A DNA stretch of 64,000 nt from Lentzea albidocapillata subsp. violacea (GTDB taxonomy: Bacteria; Actinomycetota; Actinomycetes; Mycobacteriales; Pseudonocardiaceae): contig NZ_FNET01000022.1 in assembly GCF_900100275.1 (NCBI RefSeq), forward strand, positions 62,001 to 126,000, written 5' to 3'. Position 1 is the stretch's first letter, and every line of letters starts with the position of its first letter. The notes below the pieces were generated by a model. It saw only the letters and a program-made list of their open reading frames with translations, did not search any database and was not told the origin of the DNA. The translations under genes and the position numbers were made by a program. Shown one piece after another: positions 16,181-23,598 of this stretch.

Positions 16181-17207
16181 CCGGCTCGCGCTGGGAAGCG
16201 AAGGCGAAGTCCCGCACACCCTCCTCGAACCCGACGCTGGCCTCGAAACCCAGCACGTCCAACGCCTTCGCGGGCGACGCCACGACGTGCCGGACGTCGC
16301 CCGGCCGAGCCCCGCCCACGATCTCCGGCGTCGGCCCGTCACACGCGTCGGCCAGCGCGAATGCCAGGTCACCGATCGTGTGCGGGGTGCCGGAGCAAAC
16401 GTTCACGGCCTCGAAACCGGGGCGCGGAGAGGCCAGCGCCAGCGCGTTGGCCCGAGCCACGTCGGTGACGTGCACGAAGTCGCGCCGCTGCCGCCCGTCC
16501 TCCATCACCCGCGGTGCGGCACCGTTCCGCAGCGCGGACCGGAAGATCGACGCCACACCGGCGTACGGGGTGTCGCGCGGCATCCGCGGGCCGTAGACGT
16601 TGTGGTACCGCAGGGCCCACACGCTGCCGCCGGTCTGCCGGGCCCACGCCAGCGCGAGGTGCTCCTGCGCCAGCTTGGTGGCCGCGTAGGTGCTGCGCGG
16701 TTCCAGCGGAGCGTCCTCGGGCACCAGCTCGGGCACCACGAAGTCACCGCAGAAACAGCGCGGCTCGTACATGCCGGCGGCCAAGTCCGCAGCAGTCCGT
16801 TCAGCCCGCACTATCCCATGCGAGAGGCACCGATAGCGCCCCTCGCCGTAGACAACCATCGACGACGCCAGCACCAGCCGCGACACCCCGGCCCGGTGCA
16901 TCTCGGCCAGCAGCACCGCCGTGCCCAGGTCGTTGTGGCGCGCGTAGGAAGGCGCGTCGAACGGATCCACGCCATGCCCGACCATCGCCGCCTGATGGCA
17001 CACGGCGTCCACTGTGGACAACAACGGCCGTAGCACGGCGGCGTCGGTCACGTCGCCGGCGACAAGTTCGTGCTCCAGCGAAGGAACGGCGCCGTGCGCT
17101 TCGGGCAGCAACGCGTCGAGCACCACGCATTCATGGCCCTGGGAGGTCAGCTCGTCCGCGACGTGCGACCCGATGAACCCGGCCCCGCCAGTGATGAGTA
17201 CTCGCAT
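16167..17207 (-). CDS. NAD-dependent epimerase/dehydratase (extended SDR)
   Basis: A 346-residue extended short-chain dehydrogenase. The Rossmann motif GGAGFIGSH is at residues 7-15, DVTD lies in the acidic loop, ASSMVVYGEG carries the catalytic Ser/Thr, and STYAATKLAQEHLA has the YxxxK pair. RYHNVYGPRMPRDTPYAGVASIFRSAL is typical of UDP-glucose 4-epimerase and related sugar-nucleotide enzymes. An unusual insert with two Cys (MYEPRCFCGDFVVPE) sits before the YxxxK motif. Alone on its transcript, it lies between the GT cluster and a two-component system. Probably it supplies a nucleotide sugar to the neighbouring transferases. Confidence 0.85.
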   Translation of the reverse strand: MRVLITGGAGFIGSHVADELTSQGHECVVLDALLPEAHGAVPSLEHELVAGDVTDAAVLRPLLSTVDAVCHQAAMVGHGVDPFDAPSYARHNDLGTAVLLAEMHRAGVSRLVLASSMVVYGEGRYRCLSHGIVRAERTAADLAAGMYEPRCFCGDFVVPELVPEDAPLEPRSTYAATKLAQEHLALAWARQTGGSVWALRYHNVYGPRMPRDTPYAGVASIFRSALRNGAAPRVMEDGRQRRDFVHVTDVARANALALASPRPGFEAVNVCSGTPHTIGDLAFALADACDGPTPEIVGGARPGDVRHVVASPAKALDVLGFEASVGFEEGVRDFAFASQREPVTSS

Positions 17208-17260
17208 GGACCGACCGTAGGACCGGACCGCCGGATAGCGCGCCGCCAGACGCCATCACG

Positions 17261-18586
17261 TCATGACTTCGTAAGAGCTGGCAGCTCCACCACGAATCGT
17301 GCGCCACGCGGGAAGCGGTCCTCGACCCACACGCGGCCGTGGTGGCGCTGCACGTGCTCACGCACCAGGGCGAGCCCGAGCCCGCTGCCGGAGTCGTCGC
17401 CCCGGCTGCCGGGCCTGCCCCGCGTGAACCGCTCGAAGATCTGCTCCCGCAACGCCTCCGGCACACCCGGACCGTCGTCCTCGACCTCGACGCGCGCTCT
17501 GTCGCCCGCTTTGCTCACCGCCACGAAGATCGCGCCGCCCGCGTGCCGCTCGGCGTTCTCCACGAGGTTGGCCAGGACCCGGTCCAGCCGCCTCCGGTCA
17601 CCGAGCACCCGCACCGGACGCGCCTCGACCGGCACCGCGCTCCAGCGGGTGCCGATCACGTTGCGCACCAACGCGCTCAGGTCGAGCTCCTCCGGTTCGT
17701 AGTCGCCGGTCTGGTCGGCACGTGAGATCTCCAGCAGGTCCACGACCATCCGCGCGAACCTGTCGACCTCCGAGGTCAGCAGTTCCAGTGCGGTCCCGGC
17801 GGTGCCCGGCAGGTGGTCACGGCGCCGGCGCAGCACCGCGCCCGCGTTCACCATCGTCGTCAGCGGCGACCGCAGCTCGTGCGAGACGTCCGAGGCGAAC
17901 CGGGCGTCCCGCAACGCTCTCTGCTCCAGCGCGTGCGCCGTCGAGTTGAACTTCGCCGCCAGCGCCGCGAGGTCCGGGTCGTCCTGGTCGGGCAGCCGGG
18001 CGTGCAGATCGCCGCCGGCGATCCGGCTCGCCGCGGAGTTCAGCTCCGCCAGCGGCTTCAGCGCCCGCCGCGACGCCCACGAGCCCAGCGCCGCCCCGAG
18101 CAGCGCCGAGGCGATCGTGCCGGCGATCAGTACCGCGCTCAGGAACGCGAACGTCCGGTTCAGCTGCCGCAACCCGAACAGCTCGACGTAGACGGCGTCG
18201 CCCGCCACCGGCCGCGCGACGGCGAGCATCGGCAGGCCGTCCACGGTGATCCGCTCCGTGCCCGGTGGATGCTCCACCAGCCCGGCCGGCAGCTGGGACG
18301 GCTCGACCTCGCGGCCCGCCCTCACCAGGCCGTCGTGGCTCAGCACCAGGATCGACGAGTCGGGCCCGGTGGTGAGGCCGGTCAGCAGTTCGTCGAGACC
18401 GGGTGAGGCGAGAGACCTCTCGACCAGCCGTACGTTGACCTCGGCCTGCCGCGTCGCGCTCGCCTCCCGTTGCCGCAGCAGGTAACTGGAGGCGAGGTTC
18501 CAGGTGGCGAACGCCAGCACACTCGTGACGACCAGCAGGCCGAAGCCGAACGAGAGGGTGACCCGGCAGTGCAACGTCAGTTTCAC
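17261..18586 (-). CDS. Sensor histidine kinase with extracytoplasmic sensor and HAMP
   Basis: A 441-residue kinase: helix 1 at about 10-32 (FGFGLLVVTSVLAFATWNL), an extracytoplasmic domain of about 110 residues, helix 2 (FLSAVLIAGTIASALLGAALG), HAMP, HisKA with FASDVSHELRSPLTTMVNAG, and HATPase with NLVENAERHAGG (N), DDGPGVPEALREQIFERF (G1) and GSGLGLALVREHVQRHHG (G2). GTG 18586 overlaps the TGA of the response regulator gene (GTGA). It resembles MtrB/CseC-type kinases for envelope stress, but the ligand is unknown. The upstream GH64 gene on the same strand may be read in the same transcript. Confidence 0.9.
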   Translation of the reverse strand: MKLTLHCRVTLSFGFGLLVVTSVLAFATWNLASSYLLRQREASATRQAEVNVRLVERSLASPGLDELLTGLTTGPDSSILVLSHDGLVRAGREVEPSQLPAGLVEHPPGTERITVDGLPMLAVARPVAGDAVYVELFGLRQLNRTFAFLSAVLIAGTIASALLGAALGSWASRRALKPLAELNSAASRIAGGDLHARLPDQDDPDLAALAAKFNSTAHALEQRALRDARFASDVSHELRSPLTTMVNAGAVLRRRRDHLPGTAGTALELLTSEVDRFARMVVDLLEISRADQTGDYEPEELDLSALVRNVIGTRWSAVPVEARPVRVLGDRRRLDRVLANLVENAERHAGGAIFVAVSKAGDRARVEVEDDGPGVPEALREQIFERFTRGRPGSRGDDSGSGLGLALVREHVQRHHGRVWVEDRFPRGARFVVELPALTKS

Positions 18587-19254
18587 GAGCGGATCCGATA
18601 GCCGCTGCCGCGCACGGTGAGAAGCAGCTCCGGATCGTCCGGGTTCGCCTCGATCTTGCGGCGAAGGCGCCTTATGTGCACGTCGAGCAGCCGGGTGTCA
18701 CCGAAGTAGTCGTATCCCCAGACCTTCTGCAGCAACTGTTCCCTGGTGACGATTCGGCCGCCCGCACCAGCGAGTTCCAGCAACAGCCGGAATTCCGTCC
18801 TGGTGAGGTGAACGCGTTCACCCGCCCGGTGCACGAGCCCTTCCTGCGGACGGATTTCCAGTGCCCCGACCCGAACGGATTCGCGGCCCGGTCCGCGCCG
18901 GCGTAACAACGCGCGGACGCGGGCGGCGAGAACGCTTGCCATCAACGGTTTCGTGACGTAGTCGTCCGCTCCCGCCTCCAGTCCGGCGATCACGTCACGG
19001 GCGTCGGTGCGCGCCGTCACCACGATGATCGGCAGGTCACCGCGTGTGCGGAGGGTTCGCACGACCTCCAGGCCGTCCATGCCCGGCAACGTGAGGTCGA
19101 CCAGCACCACGTCGAACGATTCCGTCTCCAAACGGTGTAACGCCTCTTCGCCCGAACCCGCCTCGTCCACCGAAAAACCCTCATCGGACAAGGCGAGGCC
19201 CAAAGCCTGCCGGATTCGCTCGTCGTCCTCGACCAGCAAGACCCGTACGCACAC
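18583..19254 (-). CDS. OmpR family response regulator
   Basis: A 223-residue regulator with receiver VLLVEDDERIRQALG, phosphoacceptor Asp53 in VVLVDLTLPGMDG, the Lys in DDYVTKPL, and a winged-helix C-terminus (HLTRTEFRLLLELAGAGGRIV, LDVHIRRLRRKIE). The only start that keeps the first beta strand is GTG 19254, because the next codons (TGC GTA CGG) are not starts. The GGAG that would serve it lies in the arm of a perfect 16-bp hairpin that ends 4 nt before the start codon, so translation may be gated. It pairs with the kinase gene by a 4-nt overlap. Targets are unknown. Confidence 0.9.
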   Translation of the reverse strand: MCVRVLLVEDDERIRQALGLALSDEGFSVDEAGSGEEALHRLETESFDVVLVDLTLPGMDGLEVVRTLRTRGDLPIIVVTARTDARDVIAGLEAGADDYVTKPLMASVLAARVRALLRRRGPGRESVRVGALEIRPQEGLVHRAGERVHLTRTEFRLLLELAGAGGRIVTREQLLQKVWGYDYFGDTRLLDVHIRRLRRKIEANPDDPELLLTVRGSGYRIRS

Positions 19255-19258
19255 AACG

Positions 19259-19305
19259 ACTCCACTGTGTGAGAGCCGCGGCGACGGCGTCTCACACAGT
19301 GGAGT
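19259..19305 (-). promoter_or_regulatory. Perfect 16-bp hairpin masking the Shine-Dalgarno of the OmpR regulator
   Basis: On the minus strand, arm ACTCCACTGTGTGAGA (19305-19290) pairs exactly with TCTCACACAGTGGAGT (19274-19259) around a 15-nt GC-rich loop. The GGAG in the second arm lies 5 nt before the GTG start at 19254, so folding would sequester the ribosome site. There is no U-run, so a terminator after GH64 is a weaker alternative; it could act as both. Confidence 0.6.
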
Positions 19306-19336
19306 GAAAGTCGATCAAACGCAAGAATACTTCGGA

Positions 19337-20503
19337 CTAAAATCCGGTCAGCGTGATTTTCGCCGAACGCGGGTTCGGTTCGTGGACAAGTGACTCGAAC
19401 CCGCCGACGTCATCGAACGCGAACCCGTAGGCCCGTCCGTCGGTCATGTTCGCGTGCACGATCTTCGAGAAGTGGTTCGTGGTCGCGCGGGTGTAGAACT
19501 GGCTCGCGTTGTACGTCGGCTGGGTGTGCAGGAAGCCGAGCGTCGACCGGTTGAGCGCCGCGCACAGCGACCGCGAGATCGCGCCGAGCTCGTTGTTCGG
19601 CGCCGCGAGCCTGCCGTCGCAGTTGAGCACGTCCCGGGTGGACGGCTGCTGGAACTCCGCGACCTGCTGGCCCGAGGTGTTGGTGAACCGCATGACTCCG
19701 CCGCTCACGCGGCCGGTGAACCGGCGGTTCGGCTCGTGCTGGAACGGCACCACGGTCAGCGGCGTGCTCTGGTACGTCGACCAGACGCTGTTGACGTAGT
19801 TCTGGAAGTACGAGCCGGAGAACAGGCCCGCGTCGAGACCCTTGCTCGGGTTCAGCACGCGCAGCCGGGTGCCGTCGGAACGGCTGTACGCCAGCTTCGC
19901 CCAGTCGCCGCCGAGCTGCCGGTGCTGGTCGAAGACGCGGTTGCGCCCGTTCGCGACCAGCTGGCCCGTCTTCTTCGTGGCACCGCCCTGGGACGTCGCC
20001 TCGACCGCGTGCGGGACCGCGAACATGTCCACCTGGGAGCTGTTGAGCCACAGACCGCCGCCGTCGTAGCTGAACTCGCTCCAGTCGAACAGGATGTCGC
20101 GGTTCGGGTCGCCGCCCGCCCACGGGGCCGGCTGCACGAGACCGTTCGGGACCAGGCTGAACTTCAGCTTGTCCCGGAACGACATGTAGATCCGGCCGCC
20201 GGCGAAGTCGATCGGGATCTGGACGGTCCTGCTGGCACCGTTGCCGGGGCCGGGGATCGAGAAGTCCGGCGCGGGAACGGGCGGGATCGCCCCGCCCGAC
20301 CACGGCGTGAACTGGCCGCTGCCGTTCAGGTAGCCGAGCCGGCCGTTCATGATCCCGGTGATGTACAGGTGGACCGCGTCGCCGCGGCCCGAGTTGTTGG
20401 TGACGGTGAGCGGGAGCCAGCTGGGTGGAGCAGCTTGCACCGGTGCAGACATCGTTGTCAGCCCAAGTAGGGCCGATGTCGCGAGCAGCAGGAGCTTGCG
20501 CAT
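19337..20503 (-). CDS. Glycoside hydrolase family 64 beta-1,3-glucanase
   Basis: A 388-residue secreted enzyme with signal peptide MRKLLLLATSALLGL to about residue 24 (QAAPP). The body matches GH64, the laminaripentaose-producing endo-beta-1,3-glucanases. FDWSEFSYD supplies Glu143 and SSQVDMF supplies Asp159; the 16-residue spacing equals that of the catalytic pair described for the Streptomyces matensis enzyme (E154/D170). Signature pieces HLYITGIMNGRLGYL and AFDDVGG are present. No carbohydrate-binding module follows. It should cleave fungal or curdlan-type glucan outside the cell. The promoter region holds a LacI-type palindrome shared with the divergent glucose-dehydrogenase-like gene. 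Confidence 0.88.
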   Translation of the reverse strand: MRKLLLLATSALLGLTTMSAPVQAAPPSWLPLTVTNNSGRGDAVHLYITGIMNGRLGYLNGSGQFTPWSGGAIPPVPAPDFSIPGPGNGASRTVQIPIDFAGGRIYMSFRDKLKFSLVPNGLVQPAPWAGGDPNRDILFDWSEFSYDGGGLWLNSSQVDMFAVPHAVEATSQGGATKKTGQLVANGRNRVFDQHRQLGGDWAKLAYSRSDGTRLRVLNPSKGLDAGLFSGSYFQNYVNSVWSTYQSTPLTVVPFQHEPNRRFTGRVSGGVMRFTNTSGQQVAEFQQPSTRDVLNCDGRLAAPNNELGAISRSLCAALNRSTLGFLHTQPTYNASQFYTRATTNHFSKIVHANMTDGRAYGFAFDDVGGFESLVHEPNPRSAKITLTGF

Positions 20504-20548
20504 CGACTATCTCCTCACTGAGACAGGCAGTGACTTTTTGAGCGGCGG

Positions 20549-20562
20549 TGAGAGCGCTCTCA
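20549..20562. promoter_or_regulatory. LacI-family operator between GH64 and glucose dehydrogenase-like gene
   Basis: TGAGAGCGCTCTCA is a perfect 14-bp palindrome. It differs at one symmetric pair from TGGGAGCGCTCCCA, the known Streptomyces CebR operator, and has the CG-centred core of the LacI family. It sits about 45 bp upstream of the GH64 start and about 40 bp upstream of the dehydrogenase start, able to repress both. No LacI gene lies in the window. Confidence 0.7.
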
Positions 20563-20601
20563 TACCAGCGCGTTGCTGTTCATATGTCAAGAATGGTCTT
20601 C

Positions 20602-21573
20602 ATGCGCGCACTGACGGTGGATCTTGCACGAGCCGGGTCGCTGGCCCTGACCGAACTGCCCGACCCGGTGCCCGGACCGGAGGACCTGCTGGTCGAGGGC
20701 GTGGCGATCGGCATCTGCGGGACGGACCGCGAGATCGTGCGCGGCGAGTTCGGCGTCGGCGGAACTCTCGTGATCGGGCACGAGTCCCTGGGCCGGGTGA
20801 TCAGCGGTCCGGGGTTCGAACCGGGCTCGCTGGTCGCCGGGGTGGTTCGCAGACCGGACCCGGTGCCGTGCGTGGCGTGTGCGCGCGGGGAGTTCGACAT
20901 GTGCCGGAACGGGCAGTACACCGAGCGCGGCATCACCGGCCTCGACGGCTACGGCTCCACTCTGTGGACCGTGCCTGCCGCTTATGCGGTGGGTGTCAGC
21001 TCCGCGACAGGTGTTCTGGTCGAGCCCGCCTCCGTCGTGGTCAAGGCGTGGGAGCGGCTCGACCGGCTGGCGTTGTACCCGTTCGAGAGCGTGCTGGTGA
21101 CCGGCGCCGGGCCGATCGGGCTGCTGGCGGCGTTGATCGGGGTGCAGCGGGGGCTGGACGTGCACGTGTTCGACCTGGCGGTGGACGGCCCGAAGCCCGC
21201 GCTGGTGGAGTCGCTGGGCGCCACCTACCACCGGACGTTGCCCGACTGCCCGGTCGTGATCGAGGCGACCGGTGCGCCGTCGCTGGTCGCGCGGCTGCTC
21301 GGGAGGGACCTGGTGTGCCTGACCGGCGTGCCGTCCACCGAGGTGCTGCCGGCCGACATCGGGCAGATCAACCGGGATCTGGTGCTGCGCAACGGGATCG
21401 TGTTCGGGACGGTCAACTCGAACCCGCGCCACTACCGGGAGGCTTCGGCCGTGCTGGACCGCGCGGACGACGCGTGGCTGTCGGCGATGATCATTCGGCG
21501 GGTGCCGCTGGAGTCGTTCGCGGAGGCGTTCGAGTCGCGGCCCGGTGACGTGAAGGTGGTGCTGGAGCTGTGA
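20602..21573 (+). CDS. Zinc-type alcohol dehydrogenase, glucose 1-dehydrogenase-like
   Basis: About 323 residues. The MDR fold shows ICGTDREIV with the catalytic-zinc Cys, GHESLGRV with the His-Glu pair, and a structural-zinc loop CVACARGEFDMC (three Cys, the fourth missing or displaced). YTERGITGLDGYGS matches the glucose dehydrogenase subgroup well known from archaea. TGAGPIGLLAALIG is the Rossmann glycine motif. The start is ATG 20602 or ATG 20593 (MVFMRALTV); neither has a strong ribosome site. Divergence from GH64 under a shared operator suggests it oxidises glucose or an oligosaccharide released from beta-1,3-glucan; that role is inferred. Confidence 0.78.
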   Translation: MRALTVDLARAGSLALTELPDPVPGPEDLLVEGVAIGICGTDREIVRGEFGVGGTLVIGHESLGRVISGPGFEPGSLVAGVVRRPDPVPCVACARGEFDMCRNGQYTERGITGLDGYGSTLWTVPAAYAVGVSSATGVLVEPASVVVKAWERLDRLALYPFESVLVTGAGPIGLLAALIGVQRGLDVHVFDLAVDGPKPALVESLGATYHRTLPDCPVVIEATGAPSLVARLLGRDLVCLTGVPSTEVLPADIGQINRDLVLRNGIVFGTVNSNPRHYREASAVLDRADDAWLSAMIIRRVPLESFAEAFESRPGDVKVVLEL

Positions 21574-21574
21574 A

Positions 21575-21642
21575 GGCGCCCCAGGGACGCCGTCTCGCGA
21601 AGTCCTCACAGGACAAGCGTGAACAGCGTTCCCTGGGTGCCC
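21575..21642. terminator. Imperfect inverted repeat between convergent genes
   Basis: The left arm GGCGCCCCAGGGACGC (21575-21590) pairs imperfectly with the right arm GCGTTCCCTGGGTGCC (21626-21641), with a small inner hairpin GTCCTCACAGGAC in the loop. It fills the 78 bp between the dehydrogenase stop and the end of the imine-reductase-like gene, the expected place for a bidirectional terminator. Confidence 0.5.
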
Positions 21643-21651
21643 CGGCCCGCC

Positions 21652-22509
21652 TCAGGCCTTCGCGCGCAACAGCTCCACGATCCGTGCCCAGCCGTCCGCG
21701 CCGTGTCCTGCCTCGACCGCCCGCCGCGCGTAGTCGTGCAGCAACTGCGGCAGCGCCGGGTCGACCTTCCGGACCTCGCTGGCGTGCACGAGGTGGTCCA
21801 GGGTCGCGAGGTGTACGTCCAGCGTGGCGTCCGAACCGGGATAGCTGCCCGCGTCGACCTGCTCGGCGTAGGTGGCGACGAACCCGGCGACCGGGCCGAG
21901 CCAGCGGGTGGCCAGCGGCGTGAAGTGCGTGGCGGTCGACCCGTCGGCGGTGACGAGTGCGGTGGCGTGCAGCCAGCCGGTGAGCGTGGCCCACATGATG
22001 CCCAGCAGCGCGGTGTCGTAGAGCGCGGCACGGCCGGGTTCGGCGCCGAGGTTGATCGGCTCGGCGAGCGCGGACAGCAGGTCCGACGCCGCGGCGAACG
22101 CGTCCTGGTCGCCGCTGTAGAGGATCATCGAGCGCGGGTCGCCGATGCCGGGTGGCGTGGTCATGATGCCGCCGTCGACGTAACGAACGCCTTCCGAAGC
22201 CAGCCGCGTGGCCAGTGCGCGGGCCTGCTCGGGTGATCCGGAGGTGAGGTTGACCATGGTGTGGCCGGACAGTGCGGGGTCGAGGAGTTCGGTCAGCGCC
22301 GGGTAGTCGAGCACGCAGGCGACCACCACGGGCGCGGACCGCTGGGCTTCCGCGGCGGAACCGACGGCGACGGCGCCCTGGGCCACCAGCGGCGCGGTCT
22401 TGGCGGCCGAGCGGTTCCAGACCGTGACGCGGTGGCCGGCGCGCAGGAACGCGGAGGCGAGCGCCGAGCCCATCTGACCGAGTCCGATAACGGCAACGTC
22501 GGAGTGCAT
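21652..22509 (-). CDS. NAD(P)-dependent oxidoreductase, imine reductase-like
   Basis: A 285-residue member of the beta-hydroxyacid dehydrogenase superfamily. The N-terminal Rossmann motif is VIGLGQMGSALASAFLRAGH, with WNRSAAK giving NADPH preference. MVNLTSGSPEQARAL and YVDGGIMTTPPGIGDP are hallmarks of imine reductases, and the C-terminal helix YDTALLGIMWATLTGW is their dimerisation helix with the variable Asp/Tyr region. ATG 22509 is preferred to the upstream codon at 22545. It reduces cyclic imines or similar by family knowledge; the natural substrate is unknown. It is divergent from a GlxA regulator, the likely controller. Confidence 0.8.
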   Translation of the reverse strand: MHSDVAVIGLGQMGSALASAFLRAGHRVTVWNRSAAKTAPLVAQGAVAVGSAAEAQRSAPVVVACVLDYPALTELLDPALSGHTMVNLTSGSPEQARALATRLASEGVRYVDGGIMTTPPGIGDPRSMILYSGDQDAFAAASDLLSALAEPINLGAEPGRAALYDTALLGIMWATLTGWLHATALVTADGSTATHFTPLATRWLGPVAGFVATYAEQVDAGSYPGSDATLDVHLATLDHLVHASEVRKVDPALPQLLHDYARRAVEAGHGADGWARIVELLRAKA

Positions 22510-22626
22510 TGTTGTTGTCCCCCAAGGGTTCGTGACTGACAGCACTTACCCTCGCAAGCCGCCGGGACAACCGACAGTGGCAGGAATGCCGATATTCGAA
22601 CGTTTACTGCCACTAGGATTGCGGGC

Positions 22627-23598
22627 ATGAGCACGGTGGCGATTCTGGTGACCGAGGACGACGCACCCTCCACCTGGGACGTCTACGAGGCCGGCCTGGC
22701 CTGCGTGGTGTTCGGCATCGACCACAGCGACCTCGCCGACCCCTGGTACGAGCTGCGGCTGTGCGGACTGAACCCCGCCGCGCCACGGGCGAAGCACGGC
22801 TGGACGCTCAACCCTGAACACGGTCTGGAAGGGCTGCACGGCGCGGACACGATCCTCGTGCCGTCGGTGCCGCAAGCGGTCCTCAATGGCACGGCACCGC
22901 TGGATCCGTTGCTGGTCAAGGAACTCCAGGACGCGTCGGCCAACGGCGTGCGCATCGCCGCGCTGTGCAACGGAGCGTTCGTGCTCGCCGAAGCCGGTCT
23001 GCTGGACGGCCGCCGCGCCACCGCGCACTGGTCCTACACCGACCGCCTGGCCCGCCGGTACCCGCAGGTCCAGGTCGACGCCGAGGTGCTCTACATCGAC
23101 GACGGCGACGTCCTCACCAGCGCGGGCGCCGCGGCGGGGCTCGACCTGTGCCTGCACCTGGTGCGCCAGGACTTCGGCGCGCACGTGGCCAACCAGCTCG
23201 CCCGCAGGCTGTGCGTGCCCGCGCACCGCACCGGCGGCCAGGCCCAGTTCGTCACCCGGCACGTCCCGGACACCGACGACGACAGCGTCGCGCCGGTGCT
23301 GGAGTGGGCGGCGCGGCACCTGGACCGCCCGCTGACCGTGGGCGACCTCGCGCGCAGGGCCGGGATGAGCGAGCGCACCTTCTTCCGCCGCCTGCACGAG
23401 GCCACCGGCAGCACGCCGTTGCGGTGGCTGCTCGCCCAGCGCGTCGCCCACGCCCAGTCGCTGCTGGAGAAGACCCCGCTGTCGGTGGAACAGGTCGCGC
23501 AACGCTGTGGCCTGGGCACCGGCACCAACCTGCGACGCCACTTCACCACGCACGTCGGCGTCACGCCCACCGACTACCGGCGCGCCTACCAGGCTTAG
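22627..23598 (+). CDS. GlxA family transcriptional regulator
   Basis: A 323-residue DJ-1/AraC fusion. The DJ-1 part has VAILVTEDDAPSTWDVYEAGLACVVFG and the elbow ALCNGAFVLAEAGLLDGRRAT with Cys, and ends with TSAGAAAGLDLCLHLVRQDFG. The C-terminal AraC domain has LARRAGMSERTFFRRLHEATGS and VAQRCGLGTGTNLRRHF. ATG 22627 is the first good start, about 117 bp from the divergent imine-reductase-like gene, which it probably controls. Its last 4 bp overlap the convergent GH65 gene. It differs from the other GlxA protein in the window in both halves, so the two are not recent duplicates. Confidence 0.85.
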   Translation: MSTVAILVTEDDAPSTWDVYEAGLACVVFGIDHSDLADPWYELRLCGLNPAAPRAKHGWTLNPEHGLEGLHGADTILVPSVPQAVLNGTAPLDPLLVKELQDASANGVRIAALCNGAFVLAEAGLLDGRRATAHWSYTDRLARRYPQVQVDAEVLYIDDGDVLTSAGAAAGLDLCLHLVRQDFGAHVANQLARRLCVPAHRTGGQAQFVTRHVPDTDDDSVAPVLEWAARHLDRPLTVGDLARRAGMSERTFFRRLHEATGSTPLRWLLAQRVAHAQSLLEKTPLSVEQVAQRCGLGTGTNLRRHFTTHVGVTPTDYRRAYQA

